Positions 53,096-61,668 of a DNA stretch of 64,000 bases are shown here, piece after piece. This DNA comes from GCA-2701705 sp964342155. Its GTDB lineage: Bacteria; Pseudomonadota; Gammaproteobacteria; GCA-002705445; GCA-002716945. The stretch lies in assembly GCA_964342155.1 (NCBI GenBank), contig CAYFEQ010000004.1:1-64000 (forward strand), read 5' to 3'. The position numbers and the translations under genes are program-made. Below the pieces are notes generated by a model, which ran no database searches, was not told the DNA's origin, and saw only the letters and a list, made by a program, of their open reading frames with translations. Position 1 is the first letter of the stretch, and each line of letters begins with the position of its first letter.

Positions 53096-54463
53096 TTACA
53101 CCATAAGGGTTGCAATGCCAAGTAGAGATATAAAACCTATTACATCTGTAATTGTTGTTAGAATAACTCCCCCAGCCAGTGCAGGATCTATATTTAATTT
53201 TGTTAAAATCAAAGGAAGGCTGACTCCACTGATAGCCCCTATAATTAAATTAATCATTAAGGCTGCAGCTATTATAAAACCAAGATCTATTCTTCCAAAC
53301 CATAAATATGTTAAGAATGCGACAACTGAAGACCATAAAATTCCATTGAGAAGACCTATGGCCGACTCTTTTATTATTAAAGATTTAGAATTTGAATAAC
53401 CAATTTGATCCAAAGCTTGAGCCCTTATAACTAATGCGAGACTTTGACTGCCAGCAATCCCACCCATGCTAGCAACAATAGGCATTAGTATTGCAAGAGC
53501 AACGACTTTTTCAATTGTTGCTTCAAAGATACCAATTGATGCTGCTGCTAGCAGAGCTGTAATTAAGTTTGCACCAAGCCATAATGTCCTTCTTTTTGTG
53601 CTTTGTATAATTGGCGCAAAGATATCATCATCTTTTTTTAATCCAGCCATATTAAGGACCGACTCATCAGCCTCCTCTCTAATTACATCAACAACATCAT
53701 CAATTGTTATTCGCCCTAGTAATATTCCTTCATGATCTATGACAGCTGCAGATACTAAGTCAGCATTTTCAAAAGTTCTAGCAACCTCATGTTGATTTGT
53801 ATCTGATAAGATACCATCTTTATCTTCAGTCATTATATCGGAAACTATCTTGGAAGGGTCTGCAACCAATAAATCATTAATTGAAACAAATCCATAATAT
53901 TTATTCATTTTATCAGTGATAAAAATCCTATCAGTTTGTTCTGGTAGGCTTTTAAGTCTTCTGAGATATTTTAAAAGTACATCAACAGTAATGTTACGTC
54001 TTACATTAATTGTATCTGTATTCATTAAACCTCCAGCTGTATCATCGGGAAAAGATAATACCTTCTGTAGTCTTTCTTGATTTTGTCTATCTAAACTCTT
54101 AATTGTTTTTTTAGTGAGATGTTTAGGTAAAGATTGGATAATATCAGCCAAATCATCTGTATCTAATTTTTCAGCTATTTTAACTAAACCTTCGGGACCA
54201 TCTTTATCAATTAATTCATCTAACAAGTTAACCCTAACTTCTTCAGTCATTTCTGCTAAGGTCTCACCTTTATTATCATTGTTGACTAATTTCCATATTA
54301 AATCTCTGCGATTCCTTGGCATCCCCTCTATTACATCAGCAATCTCTGATGGATATAAGGAATTTAATAAGTTCTTTGCTTTGAGAATAGCTCCGCTGTC
54401 CAACACTTCTGTTAGTTGATCAAGAGTAATTGAGTTATCGGCGGTTTTGTTTTCGATATCCAT
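53096..54463 (-). CDS. mgtE: Magnesium transporter MgtE
   Basis: 455 residues from ATG 54463; an upstream in-frame ATG (54502) adds 13 non-conserved residues. The N-terminal superhelical domain (LLNSLYPSEIADVIEGMP, DDTAGGLMNTD) leads into two CBS domains (about residues 135-255; VADPSKIVSDIMTEDKD, LLGRITIDDVVDVIREEADE), then five membrane helices with the pore segment AILMPIVASMGGIAGSQSLALVIRA (cut by breaks). Mg2+ binding to the CBS part gates the channel. Placing mgtE after the PTS genes is an arrangement seen in other gammaproteobacteria. Confidence 0.95.
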   Translation of the reverse strand: MDIENKTADNSITLDQLTEVLDSGAILKAKNLLNSLYPSEIADVIEGMPRNRRDLIWKLVNNDNKGETLAEMTEEVRVNLLDELIDKDGPEGLVKIAEKLDTDDLADIIQSLPKHLTKKTIKSLDRQNQERLQKVLSFPDDTAGGLMNTDTINVRRNITVDVLLKYLRRLKSLPEQTDRIFITDKMNKYYGFVSINDLLVADPSKIVSDIMTEDKDGILSDTNQHEVARTFENADLVSAAVIDHEGILLGRITIDDVVDVIREEADESVLNMAGLKKDDDIFAPIIQSTKRRTLWLGANLITALLAAASIGIFEATIEKVVALAILMPIVASMGGIAGSQSLALVIRAQALDQIGYSNSKSLIIKESAIGLLNGILWSSVVAFLTYLWFGRIDLGFIIAAALMINLIIGAISGVSLPLILTKLNIDPALAGGVILTTITDVIGFISLLGIATLMV

Positions 54464-54538
54464 GTACCTATTATCTACATAAATATAGTGATTACAAAAC
54501 AAAAATTTAATTGATTGTTTGATGAAATAGGTGAATTA

Positions 54539-56284
54539 TTAATTAAAAACTTTTTTATTTAATTCATTAAGCAGTAAGCTTTTCTGGTCGCTATCATCGA
54601 TGTCTAAAATTTGATCAGATAAATCTTTAATTTTGCTTGTATCTGTAGCTGTTATTACATTTTTAACTTCTGGGACGGCACTGGGATGCATGCTGAATGA
54701 TCTAAGACCTAACCCCATCAATAATCTAATATAGTTAATATCACTAGCCATTTCTCCACACATAGCTACAGGCGTATTACTTTCATTTCCTGCGTCAATA
54801 GTTGTTTTTATTAGACTAAGAACTGCTGAATTCATAGGATCATAAAGATAATTAACTTCATCATCAATTCTATCAATAGCCAAAGTATATTGAACAAGGT
54901 CATTTGTTCCAATTGATAAAAAATCTACATATTTCGTAAATTTTTTAGCTAATACCGCGGATGACGGTACTTCAATCATAATGCCTATGTCAAATTTTTT
55001 TACAAAATTCTTCTTTTCTCGAGTTAATTTTTTCTTTGCATCTTCAATGAGATTAATTGATGATTTTACTTCGGATATATTAGTAATCATCGGAAGCAGG
55101 ATTTTTATATTTCCATAATAACCAGCTCGCAATATAGCCTTAATTTGACTAATAAAAATATGTTGTTCATATAAACTGTGACGTATGCCTCTAAGTCCAA
55201 GCGCTGGATTTTTTGCTACAGACCCAGTTTTTATATTTCCTGAGACTTCTTTGTCTGAACCTACATCTAACGTCCTAAAAGTCACAGGTACATTTTTCAT
55301 TTTTTGTATTATTTTTTTGTATGCAATAAACTGTTCATCTTCAGTAGGCAAGTCTTTTCGATCTGTATATAAATACTCAGTTCTAAATAATCCTACTCCA
55401 TCTATATTTGTTTTATTAATAATCTTTAATTCTTGAGGGAGCTCAAGATTAATCATAATTTCTATTTTCTTTCCATCTAAAGTAACATTATCTTTTTTCA
55501 AAATAGTAGACATTACTCTTTTTTTCTTTAAATCTTTTTGTTGCAAATCCTTGTAGTATGATAATGCTTTTTTTTCTGGATTAATAATTAGGTTTCCTTC
55601 ATTACCATCAAGTATTAATGTATCTCCATCCTTGATTACTACCTGAGCATTTTTCACACCTACCACAGCTGGCATTTCTAAACTTCTTGTTAAAATTGAA
55701 CTATGAGAAGAAGGACCACCAAATTCAGAAATTAATCCAAGCCCTTTTGATTCATGCATAATCAAAACATCTGTCGGGGTTAAATCATCACAAATAATAA
55801 TACGCTTCTTAAAATTTTTGAAAGTCTTTTGTGGTTTTATTTGATTGTTATTAAGATTTTCTAATATTTTCATAACTACATGCTTAATATCCTCAATTCT
55901 TTGTTTGATGTAAGGATCTTCAATATTTTCAAATGATTTTTGGATTTGTAGAAATTCAAAGTAAATTGCCCAATCAGCTGAGTAGTTCTTATTCCTAATA
56001 TTTTTTCTTACATTGTTAATGAATGTTTTATCTTTAATCAAAAAAATATGAGTATCAAGAAACATTGCTGCATTTTTCTTAATTGCAGGATTAATGCTTT
56101 GTTTTATAAATTCAAATTGGTTTAGAGTTTTTTTTGTTGCATCATCAAATCTTCTTTTTTCTTTCAATATTTGATTTTTTTTTACAATTTTTTCTTCAAC
56201 ACTTGGTTGACCCTTTTTAAATATATAGCTTTTTCCAATTGATATTCCTTTTGATACAGCTATGCCTTTTAAAACTAAAGTCAT
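54539..56284 (-). CDS. ptsI: Phosphoenolpyruvate-protein phosphotransferase (Enzyme I)
   Basis: 581 residues. The phosphorylated His is H194 in GGPSSHSSILTRSLEMPAVVG (cut). PEP-binding parts: GVGLFRTEYLYTDR, ALGLRGIRHSL, IGIMIEVPSSAV, SIGTNDLVQYTLAIDR and VAMCGEMASD. There is no N-terminal GAF domain, so it is PtsI-like rather than PtsP. No sugar permease (EIIB/EIIC) is in the window. It should feed phosphate to HPr, EIIA-Man and EIIA-Ntr. The start is one base after the ptsH stop. Confidence 0.95.
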   Translation of the reverse strand: MTLVLKGIAVSKGISIGKSYIFKKGQPSVEEKIVKKNQILKEKRRFDDATKKTLNQFEFIKQSINPAIKKNAAMFLDTHIFLIKDKTFINNVRKNIRNKNYSADWAIYFEFLQIQKSFENIEDPYIKQRIEDIKHVVMKILENLNNNQIKPQKTFKNFKKRIIICDDLTPTDVLIMHESKGLGLISEFGGPSSHSSILTRSLEMPAVVGVKNAQVVIKDGDTLILDGNEGNLIINPEKKALSYYKDLQQKDLKKKRVMSTILKKDNVTLDGKKIEIMINLELPQELKIINKTNIDGVGLFRTEYLYTDRKDLPTEDEQFIAYKKIIQKMKNVPVTFRTLDVGSDKEVSGNIKTGSVAKNPALGLRGIRHSLYEQHIFISQIKAILRAGYYGNIKILLPMITNISEVKSSINLIEDAKKKLTREKKNFVKKFDIGIMIEVPSSAVLAKKFTKYVDFLSIGTNDLVQYTLAIDRIDDEVNYLYDPMNSAVLSLIKTTIDAGNESNTPVAMCGEMASDINYIRLLMGLGLRSFSMHPSAVPEVKNVITATDTSKIKDLSDQILDIDDSDQKSLLLNELNKKVFN

Positions 56285-56285
56285 A

Positions 56286-56552
56286 TTATTCCTCGTCGAA
56301 TTTATTTAAGAATAATGATTCTATTGCATCCATAGCTTGCGATTCATCTTTGCCATTGGCGTTAACTTTCAATGCTGTATTCTTTGGTGCTGCAAGCATT
56401 AATATTTTCATAATACTTTTAGCATCAGCCATCTTCTTACCATTTGTAATTGTAATTTTAGATTTGAATTTTGATGTGAGAGCAACAATTTTTGCTGCAG
56501 CACGCGCATGTAAACCTAATTTATTTGTTATTTTAAATATTTTTTCTTTCAT
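56286..56552 (-). CDS. ptsH: Phosphocarrier protein HPr
   Basis: 88 residues. The phosphorylation site is H15 in KLGLHARAAAKIV. The regulatory serine S46 is in MADAKSIMKILML, even though no HPr kinase gene is present at its usual place in this cluster. It overlaps the EIIA-Man gene by 20 bases and is one base from ptsI. Confidence 0.95.
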   Translation of the reverse strand: MKEKIFKITNKLGLHARAAAKIVALTSKFKSKITITNGKKMADAKSIMKILMLAAPKNTALKVNANGKDESQAMDAIESLFLNKFDEE

Positions 56553-56937
56553 GATTAATTTTTACAATACCTTGTTTTCCACCATCGAGAGCTTTTTTAG
56601 TTAAAGCAGCTAATGAGAGAGTTGGATAATTAAAGATATTCAGCAGCATTGATAAATTAATGCCAGATACAACCTCTACATTTTTAACATTAGAAAATTC
56701 ACTTGCAATATTACTAGGTGTTGATCCAAACATATCAGTAAGTATTAAAACCCCTTTGCCTTCATCCAGAACTTTGACATATTGCTTAGCTAAGTGTATT
56801 ACATCATTTGGTTGATCATAATGATCTACAGATAATAGCTCAACACGCGATGGTGTATCACCAAAAATTGATTTTGCAGCCAATAACAATTGAGAACCAA
56901 TATCATTATGGGTTAAAAGTAATAAACCGACTTTCAT
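56533..56937 (-). CDS. PTS EIIA component, mannose family (regulatory)
   Basis: 134 residues. The phosphohistidine is H10 in LLLLTHNDIGSQLLLAA. DMFGSTPSNIASEF is the other EIIA-Man signature. Without EIIB/C partners it is probably a regulatory sink as in the PTS-Ntr branch of proteobacteria that carry rapZ-EIIA-HPr-EI clusters. It starts 4 bases inside the rapZ end. Confidence 0.93.
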   Translation of the reverse strand: MKVGLLLLTHNDIGSQLLLAAKSIFGDTPSRVELLSVDHYDQPNDVIHLAKQYVKVLDEGKGVLILTDMFGSTPSNIASEFSNVKNVEVVSGINLSMLLNIFNYPTLSLAALTKKALDGGKQGIVKINHERKNI

Positions 56938-57818
56938 TTTACATCTCTATGTTTAATTAAAATGTTAGTATATTTCAATGAAAGGTATTTATAAACTTTT
57001 TCTGCTAAAAAAACTGATCTATGTAAGCCTCCAGTGCAGCCTATTGAAATTGTTAAATAATGACGATCACTGTTAGAGAAATTAGGGATCCATTTTTCCA
57101 AGAAAGAAATAATAGAATTTTCCATTTTTGTAGTTGATTTATCAGATGCTAAGAAAGAAATTACCTTCTTATTTTTACCAGATAAATAACGTAATTTTTT
57201 ATCCCAAAAAGGGTTTTTAAGGCAACGTACATCAAAAACAAAGTCACTATTAACAGGTAAGCCATTTTTATATCCAAAAGACTGTATCAGAATTGATATA
57301 TCTCTTTTTTCATGGACTATAAGAACTCGTTCTTTTATTTCATTTTTTAATTCAGATGGTTTTAAATTACTTGTATCAATTACAAGGTCTGACTTTTCTT
57401 TTAAACAATGCATAGTATTCTCTTCTTTTTTTAAAGCATCAATAAGAGTTATTTTATCACTCGATAAAGGGTGTAACCGTCTAGTTGCATTAAATCTAGA
57501 TAACAAGATTTGTTCTTCAGAATATAAAAAAATTGTTGTAACAAAGATATTTAATTCTTTCAATAAATGATATAGCTTTTCAATTGATTTCTCAAAATTC
57601 TTGTCCATTTTAATTGATCTTATATCTATACTAATAGCAACCTTACTATATAAATTACTTTTAGATGATTGTGTAAATTCAACTATCTTCAAAATCATAT
57701 TAGGAGATAAATTATCAATACAGTAAAAACCTAAGTCTTCTAAAGATTGTAATGCTATTGTTTTGCCTGATCCAGATAACCCTGTTATCAGCATTATTTG
57801 CGATTGTTTTTTTGTCAT
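56934..57818 (-). CDS. rapZ: RNase adapter protein RapZ
   Basis: 294 residues. Walker A GLSGSGKT at residues 13-20 followed by ALQSLEDLGFYCIDNLSP. The C-terminal domain has SFGYKNGLPVNSDFVFDVRCLKNPFW (broken) and the conserved SIGCTGGLHRSVFLAEK. RapZ controls glucosamine-6-phosphate synthesis through sRNA decay in E. coli. It follows ptsN by 19 bases; hprK, which lies here in many relatives, is absent. Confidence 0.95.
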   Translation of the reverse strand: MTKKQSQIMLITGLSGSGKTIALQSLEDLGFYCIDNLSPNMILKIVEFTQSSKSNLYSKVAISIDIRSIKMDKNFEKSIEKLYHLLKELNIFVTTIFLYSEEQILLSRFNATRRLHPLSSDKITLIDALKKEENTMHCLKEKSDLVIDTSNLKPSELKNEIKERVLIVHEKRDISILIQSFGYKNGLPVNSDFVFDVRCLKNPFWDKKLRYLSGKNKKVISFLASDKSTTKMENSIISFLEKWIPNFSNSDRHYLTISIGCTGGLHRSVFLAEKVYKYLSLKYTNILIKHRDVK

Positions 57819-57837
57819 AATTATAAAAAGTTTTTAA

Positions 57838-58290
57838 CTAGGATTTAGTACCATTGAGGATGGAAATAATTTCTTGAGATTGTTTTGCGCTTCTAATCTT
57901 TTTTACTATTTTTTTATTATCTAATACTGTTGCAATTTCAGCTAATATTTTAACATGATCATCAGAATTAACATTTGGAACAAGAAGAACAAAAATAATA
58001 TCAACTTTCTTTCCGTCTACTGCATCAAAATCTATTCCAGAATCAAGTTGAATAATAAGTGTTTGAATATTTTTTAATAAATCTATTCTAGCATGTGGAA
58101 GCGCAACTCCATCACCTAGTGCAGTCGTACCTAATTTCTCTCTGGCATATAAACTATCAAAAACTATATCTTTTTCTATTTTTATTTCTTTTTGGAAATG
58201 GTCACTAATAAATTCTAAAGCATTTTTTTTATTATTCAGTTTTTGATTTAGTAGAATAAATTCTTCACTAACTAATTTATGTAATATCAT
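57838..58290 (-). CDS. ptsN: Nitrogen-regulatory PTS protein EIIA-Ntr
   Basis: 150 residues from ATG 58290, preceded by GAAGGG about 9 bases upstream. A longer frame from 58383 would overlap rpoN by more than 100 bases and adds residues foreign to the family. The phosphohistidine is H66 in GVALPHARID; DAVDGKKVDIIFVLLVP is also typical. It controls K+ and nitrogen/phosphate functions in other bacteria. The start overlaps the rpoN stop by 14 bases. The hpf gene usual between rpoN and ptsN is missing. Confidence 0.93.
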   Translation of the reverse strand: MILHKLVSEEFILLNQKLNNKKNALEFISDHFQKEIKIEKDIVFDSLYAREKLGTTALGDGVALPHARIDLLKNIQTLIIQLDSGIDFDAVDGKKVDIIFVLLVPNVNSDDHVKILAEIATVLDNKKIVKKIRSAKQSQEIISILNGTKS

Positions 58291-59659
58291 TTTGTTTAAC
58301 CCTTCTTTTTCTAAGATTTGATGTTGGTATGGATAACATTTCCCTATATTTTGTAATCGTTCTTCTTGCAACTTTAATGCCATGTTTGTTGAAGCTTGAT
58401 GTAATCTTTGAATCGCTTAATGGCGCACTTTTGTCTTCACCAAGTACAATTTTTTCTATCATAGATTTGATTGCTTTTGAAGATATTGCACTACCTAAAT
58501 TAGTATTCAATTCTGATGAAAAGAAATGCTTTAATTCAAATATCCCCCTAGGGGTTTGAACAAACTTATTATTGGTACATCTTGAGACAGTTGATTCATG
58601 CATCCCAATTGATTCAGAGATATTTTCAAGAGTGAGTGGTTTTATAGCAACATCTCCTTCTTCTAAAAATCTTACTTGTTTCATAAAAATTGTTTTTGCG
58701 ACTTTGAGCATGGTTGCATTCCTATTCTTTAGCGCCTTTAGAAAGAAGCGAGCATCTTGTAAGTTGGTTTTGAAGTATTCTACATCATTTTTATTTGTAA
58801 TTTTTTTATCTAATGCTTGATAGGCATTATTGATTTTTATTTTAGGATTTATCATAGGATTTAATTCCGTAATCCATTTATCTCCTTTTTTTGTAATTAT
58901 AATATCTGGTGTTATATGGTATTGATTAAGTGTTGATGATATTGCTAAACCAGGTTTTGGATTAAGAGATCTAATTAAATCTACAGCATCCTGATGGATG
59001 TCAGTTTTATTTTGTGAGCTATCTAAAAGCTTACTTAATTTAGATAAATCACCATTGTAGTTTTTTCCTAAAGTATTTAGAATTTTTTTTGCCAGTTTAT
59101 AGTTAGAGTTTTCTTTATGATAATAGTCAAGTTGCAAGGTTAGTGATTCTGTTATAGATGTAGCCCCAACACCTATAGGGTCAAAAGTCTGAATTTTATG
59201 GAGCACAGCAAAGATTTCTTGAAAGGTTATTTCAAGATTTTTTCGAAGCATTAAAAAGAGTTCTTCTACATCTTCAGTGAGATAGCCATCATCATTAATA
59301 TAATCAATCAGGTTATAGGCAATGAATTGATCATCATCACTCATAGACGACATTCTTAATTGCCAAAGAAGATAATCACGTAAACTCTCTGTATCAGATA
59401 TTGTTTCTGAATAAATTTCTTCTCCATTATTCATTTTACTTTGCATAGCAGTAGATTGTATTGTTGATGGTATTTCTGAGATTACATCTGGTGTAACATC
59501 ATCTTCATTTTCTAAAAATGGATTCGTCATTATTTTTTCATCAATCTCTTTTTGCAAATCTAGAGAGTTTAATTGCAGTAATTTAATTGCCAATTGGATT
59601 TGGGTTGTCATTATCAATTTATTTGACAAGGTTAAATATTGTTTTCCTTTTATTTTCAT
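58277..59659 (-). CDS. rpoN: RNA polymerase sigma-54 factor
   Basis: 460 residues. The N-terminal activator-contact region (QYLTLSNKLIMTTQIQLAIKLLQL) is followed by an acidic linker, the core-binding region (DFQTFDPIGVGA-like FDPIGVGATSI), LTLENISESIGMHESTVSRCTNNK, and the RpoN box ARRTITKYRE at about residues 431-440. All three regions are intact. No activator gene is visible in this window. It overlaps lptB by 4 bases. Confidence 0.96.
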   Translation of the reverse strand: MKIKGKQYLTLSNKLIMTTQIQLAIKLLQLNSLDLQKEIDEKIMTNPFLENEDDVTPDVISEIPSTIQSTAMQSKMNNGEEIYSETISDTESLRDYLLWQLRMSSMSDDDQFIAYNLIDYINDDGYLTEDVEELFLMLRKNLEITFQEIFAVLHKIQTFDPIGVGATSITESLTLQLDYYHKENSNYKLAKKILNTLGKNYNGDLSKLSKLLDSSQNKTDIHQDAVDLIRSLNPKPGLAISSTLNQYHITPDIIITKKGDKWITELNPMINPKIKINNAYQALDKKITNKNDVEYFKTNLQDARFFLKALKNRNATMLKVAKTIFMKQVRFLEEGDVAIKPLTLENISESIGMHESTVSRCTNNKFVQTPRGIFELKHFFSSELNTNLGSAISSKAIKSMIEKIVLGEDKSAPLSDSKITSSFNKHGIKVARRTITKYREMLSIPTSNLRKRRVKQNDIT

Positions 59660-60381
59660 ATCTTAAAGTTGTCTCCCAAATAAACTTCTCGCACTAATTT
59701 ATTTTTTATAATCTTAGAAGGGATGCCATCAGCCACAACTTCTCCATTATTTATAATATATGCCTTATTACAAACACCTAATGTCTCTCTAACATTATGG
59801 TCAGTTATTAACACACCTATATCCGATGCTGCCAAGGATTTGATAATTTTTTGTATTTCTAAAACAGATAAAGGATCAATTCCAGCAAAAGGTTCATCTA
59901 ATAATAAGAATTTCGGATCCGTGGCTAAAGCCCTAGCAATTTCAACTCTTCTCCTTTCGCCACCAGATAAGCTAGCGCCTATAGTTTTTAGAATACTTTT
60001 TATATTTAATCTTTTTACTAAGTCATTAAATTTTTGCAATCGTTGTTCTTCAGTAATATCCTTTCTGGTCTCAAGAATAGCCAATATATTATCTTGAGCA
60101 GAAAGATTTCTAAAAATTGAAGCTTCCTGAGGTAAATAGCTGATACCTTTCATTGATCTTATATGCATTGGAAGATCAGTAATATCACTGTCATCAATAG
60201 ATATATTTCCAGCGTCACACTTTATTAAACCTACAATCATAAAAAAAGTTGTTGTTTTCCCTGCACCATTGGGCCCAAGAAGACCAATTATTTTTCCTGT
60301 TTCAACTTCTAAATTTACGCCGTTTACAACAGATTTTTTGTCATATTTTTTACAGAGATTATTACAATTAAGACCAATCAT
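59656..60381 (-). CDS. lptB: LPS export ABC ATPase LptB
   Basis: 241 residues. Walker A GPNGAGKTT at residues 36-44, Q-loop in SYLPQEASIFRNL, signature LSGGERRRVEIARAL and Walker B FLLLDEPFAGIDP, followed by DHNVRETL. It powers extraction of LPS from the inner membrane with LptF/G (not in window) and LptC. It sits 2 bases after the lptC-like gene, where lptA is normally located. Confidence 0.97.
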   Translation of the reverse strand: MIGLNCNNLCKKYDKKSVVNGVNLEVETGKIIGLLGPNGAGKTTTFFMIVGLIKCDAGNISIDDSDITDLPMHIRSMKGISYLPQEASIFRNLSAQDNILAILETRKDITEEQRLQKFNDLVKRLNIKSILKTIGASLSGGERRRVEIARALATDPKFLLLDEPFAGIDPLSVLEIQKIIKSLAASDIGVLITDHNVRETLGVCNKAYIINNGEVVADGIPSKIIKNKLVREVYLGDNFKI

Positions 60382-60383
60382 TT

Positions 60384-61127
60384 TTAATTTACATCCATTT
60401 TTTTTGTTTTAAGTATAGTTTTTACCCTTTCTTTAACTTGATTTTTTTCATTGCCTTGCTTCTTTTTAACTATCTTCCAAGACTTTTTATTCAAATCATA
60501 TAGTAATTGATCTCCCTCTAAATATTCAGTACGTTCCTTAGTAGACGCAACCCGTATTGCATTTGCAAGAATTTTTACATATCCTTCTTTTATATTTGCA
60601 ATTACTCCATCTCCTGTAGTTTTTGAATCTGGAGTTATAATTATTGCAAAAGCATCCGTTTCAACTTTTTCCTCCATCGGATAAATAATAGCCCGTGTTG
60701 TAGTAATAAATACCTCACTTTCTTGGGACAAATTTTTCTTTTCAAACTTAACATTATTAGTTAAATAAATGGAGTTAAATTCTGAATCAGGATCTAGAGC
60801 ATGCGAGGCAGTTACTTTCCAAAAGGTTTTATCACTTGATTTCACGTACATATCTGGATTAATTACTTCAGATCTTTCACTATAAGGAAATTTTTCTAAC
60901 CTATCGCCATTTAAGGTCCATTTAACATTACCATCATCACCTGTTTGTTCAATTACAAAATTATTTAGAAAGTGATTGGTTTTTGTTTCAGATTTTTTAA
61001 TCCTATTAAAGTTAATTGCATCGGTTAGCATATGATTGAGCCACAGTAAAGCTAGCAATGAAAGGGTGAGGATAGAAATTTTTTTCTTATCATTTTTAAA
61101 TTCTTTTAAATATTTATTTATTTTCAT
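60384..61127 (-). CDS. lptC: LptC with LptA-like C-terminal end (apparent LptC-LptA hybrid)
   Basis: 247 residues, longer than E. coli LptC (191). One membrane anchor (about residues 17-35), then the LptC beta-jellyroll (GNVKWTLNGDRLEKFPYSE, WKVTASHALDPDSE, GDGVIANIKEGYVKIL, ending about residue 193). Residues about 196-247 (EYLEGDQLLYDLNKKSWKI, then ERVKTILKTKKMD) look like the last strands and basic tail of LptA (compare GDKITYLVKEQKM and KRVTTVLVPS in E. coli). No separate lptA lies before lptB. Either a natural fusion by in-frame deletion, an LptC with a grown C-terminus, or an assembly error. It overlaps kdsC by 14 bases. Confidence 0.85.
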   Translation of the reverse strand: MKINKYLKEFKNDKKKISILTLSLLALLWLNHMLTDAINFNRIKKSETKTNHFLNNFVIEQTGDDGNVKWTLNGDRLEKFPYSERSEVINPDMYVKSSDKTFWKVTASHALDPDSEFNSIYLTNNVKFEKKNLSQESEVFITTTRAIIYPMEEKVETDAFAIIITPDSKTTGDGVIANIKEGYVKILANAIRVASTKERTEYLEGDQLLYDLNKKSWKIVKKKQGNEKNQVKERVKTILKTKKMDVN

Positions 61128-61668
61128 TTTGGTTCTTTGAATAGTAAATTAAATCACATACATCTCTTGCAGCACCAAAGCCTCCCAGCCTTGGAGTAAC
61201 CCAATCTGCATGATTGATTACATTATTATAGTTAGCTCCAGGAACACTAATTGCTAAGCCAACATCTTTCATTAAATTTATATCCACGATGTCGTCACCA
61301 ACAAAACAAACTTTTTCAATTTTAAATTTATTCATAAAATTCTTTTTAAAATCCTTATATTTATCTTTTGAGTTTTGAATAACAAATTTGATACCTAATT
61401 CCTTACCTCTTACTTCTACAGATTTTGAGTATCTCCCACTTAAAATTGCTACTTCAATATTTATACTCTGCAGAATTTTGACTCCATGACCATCTTGAGC
61501 AAAAAATCTTTTAGATTCTTCTCCATTTTCTGATACATAGATTCCACCATCAGTTAAAACTCCGTCCACATCAAAGACTACTAAATCAATATTCTTAGCT
61601 TTTTCAATTATCTGTTTGTCAATATTTTCCATTGATTCCAAATAAGCTGTTGGCGTCGGAAAAGGCAT
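61114..61668 (-). CDS. kdsC: 3-deoxy-D-manno-octulosonate-8-phosphate phosphatase
   Basis: 184-residue HAD phosphatase, third step of Kdo synthesis. The catalytic aspartates are D33 and D35 in VVFDVDGVLTDGG. Later HAD parts: AILSGRYSKSVEVR and CFVGDDIVDINLMKDVGLAISVP (split). No cap domain, as expected. Its ATG overlaps the kdsD stop (TAATG). An inner Met (residue 13) is an alternative start but lies very near the fold. Confidence 0.95.
   Translation of the reverse strand: MPFPTPTAYLESMENIDKQIIEKAKNIDLVVFDVDGVLTDGGIYVSENGEESKRFFAQDGHGVKILQSINIEVAILSGRYSKSVEVRGKELGIKFVIQNSKDKYKDFKKNFMNKFKIEKVCFVGDDIVDINLMKDVGLAISVPGANYNNVINHADWVTPRLGGFGAARDVCDLIYYSKNQNENK

Noticed and set aside
52989..53399. 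Plus-strand open frame of about 136 residues
   Set aside because: It is antisense to the end of mgtE and crosses the nrdA promoter; composition and position mark it as a shadow.
58291..58383. Longer N-terminus for ptsN
   Set aside because: It lies in rpoN, adds residues unlike EIIA-Ntr, and the inner ATG has a better ribosome-binding site.
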